Origin: Paenibacillus illinoisensis NBRC 15959
Lineage (GTDB): Bacteria; Bacillota; Bacilli; Paenibacillales; Paenibacillaceae
Length of the DNA: 64,000 bases
Direction of reading: 5' to 3'
NCBI RefSeq assembly: GCF_004000925.1
Contig: NZ_BIME01000005.1
Span: 62,001 to 126,000 of the forward strand
The translations under genes were made by a program, and so were the position numbers. The first letter of the stretch is position 1; each line of letters opens with the position of its first letter. Below the pieces are notes generated by a model that did not search any database, had not been told where the DNA came from, and saw only the letters and a program-made list of their open reading frames with translations. Positions 27,731-37,598 of this stretch are shown here, in pieces.

Positions 27731-29260
27731 TCAATGATTAGTCCTGGTTTCCTCTTGCGGCTCATAGTCGAACCAATCGAACTGAGCTGGCGTACCCACT
27801 CCGGATGGAGCATGGGCGTACATGGCGATGATGATGCCGGTGAAGCCGCCTGCCACTTCGGTGGAGAGCAGATGGGTTTCGCCAGATCCAATCAGGATGT
27901 CCTTCCCCAAGCCGTGCTGCAGGAAAAACGTGAATTGATTACGATCTGTCTGAATTTTTAATCTGACGGGGCCTGTTCCACAGTCGTGAATCTGTTCAGT
28001 TTGTAATGAACCTACGGTTCGACGGAAAATAACTTTCTTCTGTCCATGAAGCTGCTTAATCGCCAGATCATAATGATATTTTTCATTCATGAAGACCGTT
28101 AATCCGGCTTCTTCTTCTTCCTGTAGGGGCTCATAGTCCAGCCCGGCAGCGATGCTGCATTGGAAATGACTCAAGCGCCGCCCAACAAATGCGGGATTCC
28201 CCTGCTCATGAAGGGAGAGGGAGTTACCGCATAAAGTCAAGTGACCCCGATTCGAAGTTAGTGACCAGCTGCCGGGAGCCGGATTTCGCAGGAACACCCA
28301 GCCCAGCCCCAGTGTGGGCAGGTCAAAATGGTCTCGAACTGCTGGCGATGGCCACGGCGTTTCCGGCAGCTGCGGTCCAGTCATGGCAGGCTCGATATGT
28401 CCGTTATTGCCGATGACTGGCCATCCATCTTCCGTCCATGTGACTGGGGCAAGGAACGTCTCACGTCCCAGATGATGCCGAAGCGGATAGGCAGCAGGAC
28501 GAATGCCGAGGCAGACCGCCCACCAGCTTCCATCCTGAATCTGGATAAGGTCTGCATGCCCTGTAGCATGGATGCTGGTCTTCATGCTTCGATTGGACAG
28601 GATCGGATTGGCGGGACATGCTTCATATGGTCCATAGGGATCGTTGCTGCGGGCAATGGTAACCATATGACCATATTCCGTGCCCCCTTCAGCAATCATC
28701 AGATAATACATGCCATTTACTTTGTACAGATGGGGTGCCTCAGGTGCGGCTCCTCCTGTTCCTTTCCAGATTAATCGGCTGTCGGTTAATCGTTCTCCTG
28801 TCTCGATATCAATCTCGCACTGATAGATGCCTTCACCTTCTGAACCGTTACAGGCACTTTGGAAGTATACCCGGTCATCTTCATCGAACAAAAGGGAGGG
28901 ATCAATGCCTTTCTGATCAACATAAACGGGTTCCGACCAAGGGCCTTCAGGCTGAGGGCTGCGTACATACAGGTTGCCACCTGCACTTACATTGGTCGTG
29001 ATCATATAGAACCAACCTTCATGATGCCGAAGGGTTGGCGCATAGATTCCCCCGGAAACCCATGCATTTGCAAGTACAATCTGTTGGTCAGAGGTTAGCA
29101 CATGGCCAATTTGCCGCCAGTGGACCAGATCTCGGCTGTGGAATATGGGCACTCCTGGAGCATATTCGAAGGTACTGGTCACCAGGTAATAATCTTCATC
29201 TACCCGGCAGATGCTCGGATCAGGATAAAAGCCGGGTATGACGGGATTGCTGTATTTCAT
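27731..29260 (-). CDS. GH43 beta-xylosidase/arabinofuranosidase
   Basis: The 509-residue protein has no signal peptide. The N-terminal five-bladed domain (about 1-310) begins NPVIPGFYPDPSICRV, whose YPDPS Asp is the catalytic base. KGIDPSLLFDE supplies the second Asp and PEAPHLYKV the acid Glu. A C-terminal beta-sandwich (about 320-500) matches the GH43 C2 domain. It should act on xylo-oligosaccharides in the cytoplasm. It lies 12 bases after the solute-binding lipoprotein gene and is probably in its transcript. Confidence 0.9.
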   Translation of the reverse strand: MKYSNPVIPGFYPDPSICRVDEDYYLVTSTFEYAPGVPIFHSRDLVHWRQIGHVLTSDQQIVLANAWVSGGIYAPTLRHHEGWFYMITTNVSAGGNLYVRSPQPEGPWSEPVYVDQKGIDPSLLFDEDDRVYFQSACNGSEGEGIYQCEIDIETGERLTDSRLIWKGTGGAAPEAPHLYKVNGMYYLMIAEGGTEYGHMVTIARSNDPYGPYEACPANPILSNRSMKTSIHATGHADLIQIQDGSWWAVCLGIRPAAYPLRHHLGRETFLAPVTWTEDGWPVIGNNGHIEPAMTGPQLPETPWPSPAVRDHFDLPTLGLGWVFLRNPAPGSWSLTSNRGHLTLCGNSLSLHEQGNPAFVGRRLSHFQCSIAAGLDYEPLQEEEEAGLTVFMNEKYHYDLAIKQLHGQKKVIFRRTVGSLQTEQIHDCGTGPVRLKIQTDRNQFTFFLQHGLGKDILIGSGETHLLSTEVAGGFTGIIIAMYAHAPSGVGTPAQFDWFDYEPQEETRTNH

Positions 29261-29272
29261 CTTGTATTACTC

Positions 29273-30955
29273 CTATTCATTCCAAAGTTTAACGCGGTCC
29301 TGTACATACTTGGTAAATCCCTGTTCCATTTTCTCAACGCCGGCATCAATCAGCATCTGCTGATACTCATTCCAGATGGCCTCGAATTCCTCCGGTTTGG
29401 CCATAATGGCCTGCGGGATCTGCTTCCATGTGATGTCCTTGACCTTACTTGAGATAATGTTGATCTCGTCCTCGCTCGGCACGGAGATGTTCCATACGGC
29501 CCCCCAAGGTTTGGCCGGAAATTCCTTTTCATTCGGGAACAAATCCATCCATGTTGTGGCACCATAAGCCTTGAGTGTTTCCTTATCAGCATCCGTATAA
29601 TTTTCCACAATCTGGTCCGGGAAGTTCTTGGTGTAATAATTGCCGGTAGAGTCTTTGACACCATCTCCATAATGAGCTCCAAGGTTCGTGTAAAATCCGA
29701 TACCCGATTCCCTGCTGAACGCAATGTTATCATTCACGATACGTTCCTGTACTTCAGCGGGGACAACACGGGTGCCATCCTTGACTTCATAATGCTTGCC
29801 TTCAATCCCCCAATTGTTCAGTACCTGGGCTTCATCTGAAGCAAGGTAGTCCAGGAACTTGATCGCCCGGACCGGATCTTCGCAGTCTACGGTGATGCCA
29901 ACACCCCAGCCAGCCATAAAGCCTGTTGATTGATAACGATTATCCTTGTATTGATCCGACAACATGACGGAATAGTGTCCGTAAGTCTGGTCATTTTTCC
30001 CGGCAGCTTTCAATGCCTTTTCGCCATCAGCATAGCCCCAGTCCACATCGGTCAGGCCGATAACCCGGCCAGATGCGACTTTGGACAGATACTGGTCATT
30101 CTTTTGCACAAAGGACTCCTTATCCAGCAAACCGGTATTGTACATGTGGTTCAGCCACTGGAAATATTCCTTTTCACCTTCAGTGCGGAAATGATAAGAA
30201 GCCTCATAGGTTTCCGGATCGATGTAGTATTCACCGTCACCTGATTTGCCGGTCGTTTCGGCAGCCGGGTTCGTTACGGTAATCTGAATGTGCCAGTCGT
30301 CCGCATTCAACGTCATGCCGATGTTTGGATTGCCATTTTCATCGGTAGGATGTTTCTCCAGATAATTGCGGATGACATTCTCGTAATCCTGTAACGTTTT
30401 GATCTCAGGATATCCAGCTTCCTTCACGGCTCGATGCTGCAGCTGGAAGCCGCCGCCTGCGACGAAGTTGACCCCATCAATCGCAGAGTATGTTGGAATG
30501 ACGTAGATGGAGGGATCATCATTGCTGTAGCGAAGCCGCTTCATTTCATCCCCGAACAGTTTTTTGAGGTTGGGCGCATGCTCTTCAATCAGATCGGTTA
30601 GATCAAGCATGGCCCCGGCATCAATCAATTTGTCCAGATCCCCTTTTGGACTGATCAGATCCGGGTAATCCCCGCTTGCTGCGATGAGTGCCAAACGCTG
30701 GGAAGGATCGGACATGGCGAACTCCGCATTCAGGGTTACACCTGTTTGTTTGGTAATTTCCTTTCCGACATCATCCTGCATGTTGCTCCAATTCGGATTG
30801 GCATCTGCACCGAAGAAAGTGAAGGTTACCGGAGCAGTTTCATCACCGCTGGAGCTGACATTTGTTGCACCTTCACTGCTGCATCCTGCAAGCAAGCTTA
30901 ATGAGAGTGTGAGCGCGACTGACCATTTGGGAATATTTCTTATCGATTTAACCAT
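29273..30955 (-). CDS. Extracellular solute-binding lipoprotein (family 1, LplA/YtcQ-like)
   Basis: The 560-residue lipoprotein starts MVKSIRNIPKWSVALTLSLS with lipobox LLAGC (Cys about residue 24) and a Ser/Gly-rich linker. This is the size of the large oligosaccharide-binding proteins of Paenibacillus. AGGGGG before the ATG at 30955 sets the start; the frame stays open to 31045. No permease or ATPase gene lies next to it, although such proteins need them. The cotranscribed GH43 gene and upstream cre site suggest xylo-oligosaccharide uptake under catabolite control. Confidence 0.85.
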   Translation of the reverse strand: MVKSIRNIPKWSVALTLSLSLLAGCSSEGATNVSSSGDETAPVTFTFFGADANPNWSNMQDDVGKEITKQTGVTLNAEFAMSDPSQRLALIAASGDYPDLISPKGDLDKLIDAGAMLDLTDLIEEHAPNLKKLFGDEMKRLRYSNDDPSIYVIPTYSAIDGVNFVAGGGFQLQHRAVKEAGYPEIKTLQDYENVIRNYLEKHPTDENGNPNIGMTLNADDWHIQITVTNPAAETTGKSGDGEYYIDPETYEASYHFRTEGEKEYFQWLNHMYNTGLLDKESFVQKNDQYLSKVASGRVIGLTDVDWGYADGEKALKAAGKNDQTYGHYSVMLSDQYKDNRYQSTGFMAGWGVGITVDCEDPVRAIKFLDYLASDEAQVLNNWGIEGKHYEVKDGTRVVPAEVQERIVNDNIAFSRESGIGFYTNLGAHYGDGVKDSTGNYYTKNFPDQIVENYTDADKETLKAYGATTWMDLFPNEKEFPAKPWGAVWNISVPSEDEINIISSKVKDITWKQIPQAIMAKPEEFEAIWNEYQQMLIDAGVEKMEQGFTKYVQDRVKLWNE

Positions 30956-30981
30956 GCTAACCCCCTGAGATATTGTATTTT

Positions 30982-30995
30982 TGAATGCGTTTACA
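30982..30995. promoter_or_regulatory. cre-like (CcpA) site upstream of the SBP-GH43 unit
   Basis: TGTAAACGCATTCA on the minus strand fits the cre consensus with one mismatch. It is 27 bases upstream of the lipoprotein start, where CcpA could block transcription. Confidence 0.5.
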
Positions 30996-31200
30996 AATCT
31001 GGTCTTAAAAAAATCAGACTGCCCATAGAGCAGAATCATGATCATGTGTTTCTGATCGTATACACCTCCTCAATTCGTCTTCCACTGGCGTCTCTACATG
31101 ATGAATTATATCGGGGTAGTAAGGTGGAAACCTTGATTTTTCGGTCCTGGAGTAGCATGATATAGACATCAATCCAACTGGAATTGTGGAGGAGAAACGA

Positions 31201-32070
31201 TTGAGCAGCGCGTATCTGAACTGGTTTACATCTGACTTGCAGTTTCCATTTTATATTCAGTACGGTGGGCATGAGGAGGATACCGAGCTGCATCAGCACG
31301 TCGATTTTTCGGAGCTCGTGATTGTGCTGAACGGTAATGCCACGCATGTTGTACATACAGAGGAGTATTTTATCAAAAAGGGCAATGCCTTTGTCATTAA
31401 CGGCTCCACACCTCATGCTTACAGGGACCCTCATGACTTTAAAATCTGCAATATTATGTTCAGACCGGAGATGCTTGCATCCATTGGACCGGATCTGAAG
31501 AAATCGAACGGGTTTCAGGCGCTGTTTGTCTTGGAGCCATACTATCGTAATATTCACTCCTATCCTGGCAAGCTGGCGCTGCCCATTCCCAGTCTGGAGT
31601 ATGTGGAATCACTGATTGCGATCATGATTGAGGAGTATCATGGCCAGCTGCAGGGCTATCAGACGATGCTGCTCTCGCGATTCACGGAGCTGGTCGTCTA
31701 CCTGTCGCGGCACTATGATACGCAGGAAAAGGGGATGGAGGGCAACCATCTGATGCACTTGGCGAATGCCATATCCTATATGGAAGATCATTACCTGGAG
31801 CCGCTGACACTGGAGGAGATTGCAGGTAAATCCAATATCTCGGTAAGGCACCTGAATCGGATCTTTCGCTCTTATTATCAGATGACGCCAATTGCTTATA
31901 TGTTGACGCTCCGCCTGGAGAGAGCATGCAGCTTGTTGAAACACAGTGGCCTGACCATAACCCAGATATCCTATGAATGCGGCTTTAACGATAGCAACTA
32001 CTTCACCCGTCAGTTCCGAAGGGCTTATGGAGTCTCCCCTAAGGTATACAGGCAAAATCACATCGATTAG
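31201..32070 (+). CDS. AraC-family transcriptional regulator
   Basis: The 289-residue protein starts with TTG at 31201, seven bases after GGAGGA. An N-terminal cupin-like sensor (about 15-150, ELHQHVDFSELVIVLNGNAT) is followed by the two-helix-turn-helix AraC domain (about 190-285, LTLEEIAGKSNISVRHLNRI and ITQISYECGFNDSNYFTRQF). It is divergent from the solute-binding lipoprotein and GH43 genes and probably activates them when a pentose or oligosaccharide is bound. Confidence 0.85.
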   Translation: MSSAYLNWFTSDLQFPFYIQYGGHEEDTELHQHVDFSELVIVLNGNATHVVHTEEYFIKKGNAFVINGSTPHAYRDPHDFKICNIMFRPEMLASIGPDLKKSNGFQALFVLEPYYRNIHSYPGKLALPIPSLEYVESLIAIMIEEYHGQLQGYQTMLLSRFTELVVYLSRHYDTQEKGMEGNHLMHLANAISYMEDHYLEPLTLEEIAGKSNISVRHLNRIFRSYYQMTPIAYMLTLRLERACSLLKHSGLTITQISYECGFNDSNYFTRQFRRAYGVSPKVYRQNHID

Positions 32071-32142
32071 TAACCAGAATCCTTTTTCAACGTATACAAT
32101 CCATAGCTGAAATAATTAATCGAACATACAGGAGGATCACAT

Positions 32143-32988
32143 ATGGATTCACGTGAAACATTGGATCACGAGCTTGAGCAGATTCTAAAGTGGGAAAAGG
32201 AACAGAAGGATTTATTCATCTGGGATAAAATCGGGCGTTTGCCATTTGCGATGCTGGATAAAGTCATGCCAAAAGCAATCAAACAGAAAATTGGTGATGC
32301 CCTGAACGAAGTTGGGCAGTATGTACAGAATGGCGGCAAATTTCTCGTTCAGAAAAAGAAGGTAGCCAAGCTGCTTCAAGAAGAAGCGGAGAGATCGGGT
32401 TACTCCATGAAGGACCATACCTATCGAATGGAAGAGGATGCCGAAGCAGAAGGGACTGCCAAAATTCATAGTGTAGAAAATCTGCCGCTTGAAGTGTTGG
32501 ACCGCGTTGCTGACAACATTACGGAGAGCAGAACCAAATTTGCCGCAGCACAGGGTGCCGCAACAGGAATTGGCGGTATTGTAACGATCGCAGCGGATAT
32601 CCCGATGGTGATGGGGCTTTCCCTGAAGGTACTGCAAGAGATGGCGTTATGTTACGGATATGATCCCGACGATCCCCAGGAACGGATATTCATTGTGAAG
32701 TGCCTGCAATTCTCCTCTGCCGACATTGTAGGCAAGAAGGCAATTATTGATGAACTGGCCGAGTATGACAATCCGGACAAGCAAGTACAGGTCGTTTCAC
32801 AAATGCAGGGCTGGCGTGAGGTTTTCAATTCCTATAGTGAATCCTTCGGCTGGAAAAAGCTGTTCCAGCTTATCCCGATTGCGGGCATGGTGTTTGGTTC
32901 GGTAAGCAACAAAAATACGATTAGCGATGTTGCCGAAGCAGGTAAAATGTTATACAAAAAAAGGCTGATTCTTCAGCGCTTGAAGTAA
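32143..32988 (+). CDS. EcsC family protein
   Basis: The 281-residue protein matches EcsC. The mid-region contains AAAQGAATGIGGIVTIAADI and PMVMGLSLKVLQEMALCYGY, with IPIAGMVFGSVSNKNTISDV near the end. EcsC takes its name from the Bacillus ecs locus, and its biochemical role is unclear. The hydrophobic patches suggest membrane contact. AGGAGGATCACAT precedes the ATG and a strong terminator follows. Confidence 0.8.
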   Translation: MDSRETLDHELEQILKWEKEQKDLFIWDKIGRLPFAMLDKVMPKAIKQKIGDALNEVGQYVQNGGKFLVQKKKVAKLLQEEAERSGYSMKDHTYRMEEDAEAEGTAKIHSVENLPLEVLDRVADNITESRTKFAAAQGAATGIGGIVTIAADIPMVMGLSLKVLQEMALCYGYDPDDPQERIFIVKCLQFSSADIVGKKAIIDELAEYDNPDKQVQVVSQMQGWREVFNSYSESFGWKKLFQLIPIAGMVFGSVSNKNTISDVAEAGKMLYKKRLILQRLK

Positions 32989-33005
32989 TAAACCATTTAA
33001 TAAAT

Positions 33006-33055
33006 AAAAGGGCTCCCGCCAATCTGTATACCAGATTGGAGCGGGAACCCTTTTT
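33006..33055. terminator. Bidirectional terminator
   Basis: AAAAGGG/CCCTTTTT, CCCGC/GCGGG and AATCTG/CAGATT form a long stem between the EcsC gene and the convergent MFS gene. Confidence 0.9.
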
Positions 33056-33109
33056 GACGTTTATGAGGTTTATAGAAATGTAGTAACAGTACCAGTATCA
33101 GTATCCTTT

Positions 33110-34384
33110 TTATTCCTCACTGCCGTTTTCATCTGCCCAGCGTTTCAGTACCTTATCCGAAGGCAGCAGGAAGGTGAATATGCCGATCAGCGGCAGAAAG
33201 CTGCACATCTGCATGACTGGAGATACACCGAACACGTCGATCCAGTTTCCCAGAACAAGCGCACCGAGTCCTCCCATACCGAATGCGAGCCCGGTGATTA
33301 ATCCGGAGACGGTTCCGATTTTGCCCGGAATGAGCATTTGGGCATAAACCACGGTCACCGAGAAGCTGGATAGCATGATGAATCCGATAATGGTCAGCAG
33401 CACGCCGGTCCAGAACAGATTGGCATAAGGCAGCAGCAGCGCAAGTGGAGCGGCTCCAGCCATCGACAGGAATATCATGTTGCGTTTGCCGAAGCGATCT
33501 GCCAGTGGACCTCCGAAGAACGTGCCAAGTGCGCCAGCGGCCAGGAACAGGAAGATGTAGATCTGTGCATCCTCTGTGGAGAGACTGAACAATTCCTTAA
33601 GATTAAACGCATAGAAGCTGCCGATGGAAGCGACATACCATGAACGAACAAAGACGAGCATAATCAGAATCGTGATGGCAGCAGCTATCTTTTTGCGAAG
33701 TGCGGGATTTGGAGCACGACGGGCAGCCGCCTGTTTGCGAAGATAACCTCCGGATTGCAGCATGCGGCCGTACCAGCGGGCAATATAGATCTGTACGGCA
33801 ATCCCCATGGCTGCAATGCCGGTGAATCCGATGGCACCGAACAAGCCAAACGGGATGAAGATCCATCTCGTCAAGAGCGGAGCAAGAGACTGTCCGGCGT
33901 TGCCACCCACCTGGAAGATGGATTGAGCGAGACCCCGACGAGGCCCTGCGGCCATATGGGATACCCGGGAACCTTCCGGGTGAAAAGCGGCCGAACCAAG
34001 CCCGACAAAGATAACGGAAATCAGGACAGCCATATAACTGTCAGCAAACGCCAGCAGAAGCATGCCGGTGAACGTGAATCCCATGCCGATCGGCAATATC
34101 GAAGGCGTCGGCTTCTTATCTGCAAACCAGCCTACAACAGGCTGCATAATGGATGCGGTAAAGTTGATAGCGAAGGATATCCATCCGATCTGTGTGTATG
34201 TAAGATGCATGGAGTCTTTCAAGATTGGAAAAATAGCCGGTATGACAGACTGGATCGAATCGTTAAACAAGTGAACCAGACTGATGGCAATCAAGATCCG
34301 GTAAACGGTGCTCTGGGCATCCAATCCGGGTTGGTTTTTCGAACGCATGGCAGCGTCCTTGGATAATGAAGTTTGCATGGACAT
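33110..34384 (-). CDS. MFS transporter, fosmidomycin-resistance (Fsr)-like
   Basis: The 424-residue protein has 12 membrane helices. ISLVHLFNDSIQSVIPAIFP in TM1 and GSAAFHPEGSRVSHMAAGPR in the fourth-fifth helix region are typical of the Fsr branch. The A-motif is weak in the first half (GWFADKKPTPSI) and clear in the second (GPLADRFGKRNM). The natural substrate is unknown. AAAGGAG before the ATG at 34384 sets the start; the frame extends to 34411. Confidence 0.8.
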   Translation of the reverse strand: MSMQTSLSKDAAMRSKNQPGLDAQSTVYRILIAISLVHLFNDSIQSVIPAIFPILKDSMHLTYTQIGWISFAINFTASIMQPVVGWFADKKPTPSILPIGMGFTFTGMLLLAFADSYMAVLISVIFVGLGSAAFHPEGSRVSHMAAGPRRGLAQSIFQVGGNAGQSLAPLLTRWIFIPFGLFGAIGFTGIAAMGIAVQIYIARWYGRMLQSGGYLRKQAAARRAPNPALRKKIAAAITILIMLVFVRSWYVASIGSFYAFNLKELFSLSTEDAQIYIFLFLAAGALGTFFGGPLADRFGKRNMIFLSMAGAAPLALLLPYANLFWTGVLLTIIGFIMLSSFSVTVVYAQMLIPGKIGTVSGLITGLAFGMGGLGALVLGNWIDVFGVSPVMQMCSFLPLIGIFTFLLPSDKVLKRWADENGSEE

Positions 34385-34580
34385 GTACTTTTCTCCTTTG
34401 GTCGCGGTCACGAAGGATCAGCGCCTGATAATGTAGTTTGCCTAAGCATATTGTTACATAATAGGATAGATTGTTGGAAGCGACAAGGGGAACAGGTAAA
34501 ATAATGACATTCCATAAAATATATTAACCGCTCTTGATAGGTTCGATCGAACCTTTGAGCGATTGAGGGATTACATAAAT

Positions 34581-34620
34581 AAAAGCCGAATTTCTTCGGA
34601 GTGAAGAGTTCGGCTTTTAA
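34581..34620. terminator. Terminator of the que operon
   Basis: AAAAGCCGAA pairs with TTCGGCTTTT just past queF. It could also act on the other strand. Confidence 0.8.
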
Positions 34621-34671
34621 GTGTTCTATTATTTTCGATATACTGCACAGCGGAACAGAAGTGCCGGAGAA

Positions 34672-35166
34672 TTAACGGTTATCAATCGTTTCCGGATACA
34701 TGTCATGATTCATCATGCGGTGTTCAGCCATCTGCTCATACTTGGTTCCTGGCTTGCCGTAATTGGTATACGGATCAATGGAAATGCCACCGCGCGGCGT
34801 AAATTTGCCCCAGACCTCAATGTAGCGAGGATCCATCAGCTTGATCAGGTCGTTCATGATAATATTCACACAATCCTCGTGGAAATCCCCATGGTTGCGG
34901 AAGCTGAACAGATACAGTTTAAGCGATTTGCTCTCTACCATTTTCACATCGGGAATATAACTGATATAAATGGTGGCAAAATCAGGCTGACCCGTGATTG
35001 GGCACAGGCTCGTGAATTCCGGGCAGTTGAATTTTACAAAATAATCGCGGTAGGGATGCTTGTTATCAAAGCTTTCCAAAATGCCGGGATCATACTCGAA
35101 CGTATATTTTACGCCCTGGTTACCCAGCAGCGTCACATCTTTCATTTCATCAGGTTGTCTTGTCAA
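34672..35166 (-). CDS. queF: QueF, NADPH-dependent 7-cyano-7-deazaguanine reductase
   Basis: The 164-residue protein has the unimodular QueF sequence, including [20 protein letters not shown] with the catalytic Cys, [20 protein letters not shown] and the end MYPETIDNR. It reduces preQ0 to preQ1, the last free step before insertion into tRNA. The frame is open far upstream, but the TTG at 35166 with AAGGAG ten bases before it gives the family's usual start and length. It is the last gene of queC-queD-queE-queF, 146 bases after queE. Confidence 0.95.
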   Translation of the reverse strand: MTRQPDEMKDVTLLGNQGVKYTFEYDPGILESFDNKHPYRDYFVKFNCPEFTSLCPITGQPDFATIYISYIPDVKMVESKSLKLYLFSFRNHGDFHEDCVNIIMNDLIKLMDPRYIEVWGKFTPRGGISIDPYTNYGKPGTKYEQMAEHRMMNHDMYPETIDNR

Positions 35167-35312
35167 TGGGTTAACTCTCCTTGTTCCGTTCAAGCGCGAA
35201 GCTCTCCGGTATATATGATAGGGATTCCAAGTTTTAAATATGAAGCCCCTGGTTGTTTCCAAAAAAATTACATCATGCCGCCCAGTTCTACCCAAGCTGT
35301 CCATGGAGCCGA

Positions 35313-36092
35313 TCAAACGCCGCGTTTGTTTCCCCACACCAAGGTGTGCAGCTGTGGAAGCACGCGGACATCGTTCAGGTCATCCGATGCACTGACCTGA
35401 TCAATCAGCCACTCATAACGGGCGAGCAGCGACGAAGCCAGATCTTTCGTCTCGGCAGAAGTGACGTCCGGATTTCCAGTCTGCAAAAACAAATCGGTAG
35501 CCGGATACCGTTCATGCACGCGGCGGGCATAATCCAAGTCTATTTCATCGAAGATGACAATTTTCAGGCTGTGGCTGCGTCCTGCAGGGCCTGTGGACAA
35601 TCGGTTAATGAGATCATCCAGCACGTCCCAGTTGGTGTCCATGCCCGAGCTAGGCGGCTTGGGAGACACGGTGACCTCGTCAATGTCAGCCAGCCAAGGC
35701 TGCCAGCGGGAGCCCTGCGTCTCCACCGCAGTGCGGATGCCGTTCTGCCGGAGCAAAGAAACCAACCCGCCCAGCGAAGCCAGCAGGGCAGGGTTCCCGC
35801 CGGAGATGGTAACATGGGAGAATCGTGAACCGCCAATGCGGCGCAATTCAGCCCATACATCCTCCGGTGTGATCATTCGGATCTGGTCCTTGCCACTGCC
35901 GTCCCAGGTAAATGCAGAATCGCACCAGGAGCAGCGATAATCGCAGCCGGCGGTGCGGACAAACATGGTTTTCTGTCCGATCACCATGCCTTCGCCTTGA
36001 ACTGTCGGACCGAAAACCTCCATGACCGGGATGCGCGCTTCTTTGCTTTGTACGGAGGAAGCAGAACCGATGTTTTCTGGCACACTACTCAT
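35313..36092 (-). CDS. queE: QueE, 7-carboxy-7-deazaguanine synthase (radical SAM)
   Basis: The 259-residue radical SAM enzyme has the cluster motif [12 protein letters not shown] (Cx3Cx2C), [19 protein letters not shown] near the start, and TISGGNPAL, which binds SAM. It converts carboxy-tetrahydropterin to CDG in the queuosine pathway. Its ATG overlaps the end of queD by eight bases, so the two are translationally coupled. Confidence 0.95.
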   Translation of the reverse strand: MSSVPENIGSASSVQSKEARIPVMEVFGPTVQGEGMVIGQKTMFVRTAGCDYRCSWCDSAFTWDGSGKDQIRMITPEDVWAELRRIGGSRFSHVTISGGNPALLASLGGLVSLLRQNGIRTAVETQGSRWQPWLADIDEVTVSPKPPSSGMDTNWDVLDDLINRLSTGPAGRSHSLKIVIFDEIDLDYARRVHERYPATDLFLQTGNPDVTSAETKDLASSLLARYEWLIDQVSASDDLNDVRVLPQLHTLVWGNKRGV

Positions 36093-36579
36093 CGATCATC
36101 CACTCCCGTCTAGCCTCGGCATAGCTGGTTGGTGTCTCGTAGAGGCGCACAAATTCGGTTCGGCCACCTTCGGTAAGTCCTGCATAGGGTTCAGTCTGAA
36201 GCGCGTGTTCCATTTGTTCGAACAACCAGACGACCATGTTTTCAGCCGTGGTATTCATGAGGGGAAGGGTCTCATTCAGATATTGATGATCCAGATAACC
36301 TTCAATTTGTGTTTTCCATATATCCTTGATGTGTCCAAAATCAACCGTCAGTCCGGTCTCGCCCGGATAACCGCTGATGCCAAAAACGACTCTATACGTA
36401 TGGCCGTGCAAGTTCTTGCACTTGCCTTCATAACAATGCAGGTGGTGCGCAGCATCGAAGGTGAACTCTTTGCTGACCAGCACACGTTTGCGGTGATAAC
36501 GCAGCTGTGAAGGCAGTATATCCTCCCCAATCCGCTGCAAATGCTCAACAATGCGGAACGTTCCTGGCTCTCTCATCAT
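36085..36579 (-). CDS. queD: QueD, 6-carboxy-tetrahydropterin synthase
   Basis: The protein of 164 residues has the zinc His ligands in [12 protein letters not shown] and NLHGHTYRV, the catalytic Cys in GKCKNLHGH, and a late Glu in TTAENMVVW. It makes carboxy-tetrahydropterin from 7,8-dihydroneopterin triphosphate. The ATG at 36579 overlaps the queC stop and AGGAG lies seven bases before, which rejects the longer open frame to 36663. A second ATG follows at once. Confidence 0.93.
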   Translation of the reverse strand: MMREPGTFRIVEHLQRIGEDILPSQLRYHRKRVLVSKEFTFDAAHHLHCYEGKCKNLHGHTYRVVFGISGYPGETGLTVDFGHIKDIWKTQIEGYLDHQYLNETLPLMNTTAENMVVWLFEQMEHALQTEPYAGLTEGGRTEFVRLYETPTSYAEARREWMIDE

Positions 36580-37256
36580 ACATCTGCTCCTACAGATGCC
36601 CCAGCAGAGCGCTGCTCCATGTAGCGATCCAATCCTGCTTTGCGCAGTTTGCAAGCAGGGCATTCACCGCATCCATCTCCAATAACCCCGTTATAGCAGG
36701 TCAGTGTCCGCTCGCGTACATAATCAAAGGCACCGAGATCGTCTGACATCTTCCACGTTTGGGCCTTATCCAGCCACATTAGCGGAGTATGAATGACAAA
36801 CGGGTAGTCCATCGACAGGTTAAGCGTCACATTCATGGATTTAACAAATGAATCCCGGCAATCCGGATATCCGCTGAAATCTGTCTCACATACGCCAGTG
36901 ACCAGATGACGCGCTCCTTTTTGCTTCGCGAGAATGGCGGCAAAACTGAGGAAAAGCAGGTTGCGGCCATCTACAAATGTGCTAGGCAACTCGCCTTCTT
37001 CGTGCGTAATTTCCACATCTGTACGGGTCAATGCATTAGGCGCCAGCTGGTTAAGCAGACTCATGTCCAGCACGGTTTGCTGTACATTCAGATCGCGTGC
37101 AATCGCAGCGGCGCATTCGATCTCCAGCTTATGACGCTGTCCATAATCGAAGGTCACCACCTCAACTTCAGCAAATTGCTGTTTGGCCCAGAACAAACAT
37201 GTGGTACTATCCTGACCGCCGCTAAATACGACGACCGCTTTTTCTTCGTTCAACAT
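36576..37256 (-). CDS. queC: QueC, 7-cyano-7-deazaguanine synthase
   Basis: The 226-residue ATP-pyrophosphatase has the PP-loop [16 protein letters not shown] and a C-terminal zinc-binding set of Cys ([17 protein letters not shown]). It converts CDG to preQ0 with ammonia and ATP. GGAGAGG before the ATG at 37256 sets the start. It is the first gene of the que operon and follows a long leader with preQ1-riboswitch-like blocks. Confidence 0.95.
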   Translation of the reverse strand: MLNEEKAVVVFSGGQDSTTCLFWAKQQFAEVEVVTFDYGQRHKLEIECAAAIARDLNVQQTVLDMSLLNQLAPNALTRTDVEITHEEGELPSTFVDGRNLLFLSFAAILAKQKGARHLVTGVCETDFSGYPDCRDSFVKSMNVTLNLSMDYPFVIHTPLMWLDKAQTWKMSDDLGAFDYVRERTLTCYNGVIGDGCGECPACKLRKAGLDRYMEQRSAGASVGADV

Positions 37257-37345
37257 AAAAAAACCTCTCCATCTTCTTAAGATCAATCTATGCACCTAGG
37301 CACAGAGTGTCGGAAGAACAGAGAAGTTCATGAACTGGCATCCAT

Positions 37346-37490
37346 CAAAAAACACACCTTTCCTTACGCTGCTAAAAAACAGCACGGTAAAAGTGTCCTT
37401 AGTTTTTTACGTACGTCATACACGGTGTACGCAAGACTTGTAATGACCTGTAAAGGTCAAGTCTTATAGAGGGAGTTCGCGAACCTCTCC
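37346..37490 (-). promoter_or_regulatory. preQ1-I-like riboswitch leader with a 55-base insertion
   Basis: On the minus strand AGAGGTTC (37488-37481) and CCCTCTATAA (37473-37464) reproduce the first stem of the Bacillus queC preQ1-I aptamer. The A-rich tail AAAAAACTAAGG (37408-37397) also matches, but it is 55 bases further on instead of adjacent. The gap can fold into two hairpins (37433-37465 and 37410-37431). A long terminator-like hairpin with TTTTTT follows (37397-37346). A TATAAT lies near 37535. The position before queC supports preQ1 control. I could not find the pseudoknot pairing. Confidence 0.65.
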
Positions 37491-37545
37491 CATGCCAGGA
37501 GGCATGGATTTTCTTCTTCAATTGTCTGAACCATTATAACACGAA

Positions 37546-37598
37546 ACCGCCCGGTGACTACCCCGCATGTGTAATAAATGCGGAGATCACCGGGCGGT
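37546..37598 (-). terminator. Strong terminator of the AIM24 gene
   Basis: A 12-bp perfect stem (ACCGCCCGGTGA/TCACCGGGCGGT) with an inner CCGCAT/ATGCGG pair abuts the stop codon. It also overlaps the -35 area of the que promoter. Confidence 0.85.
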
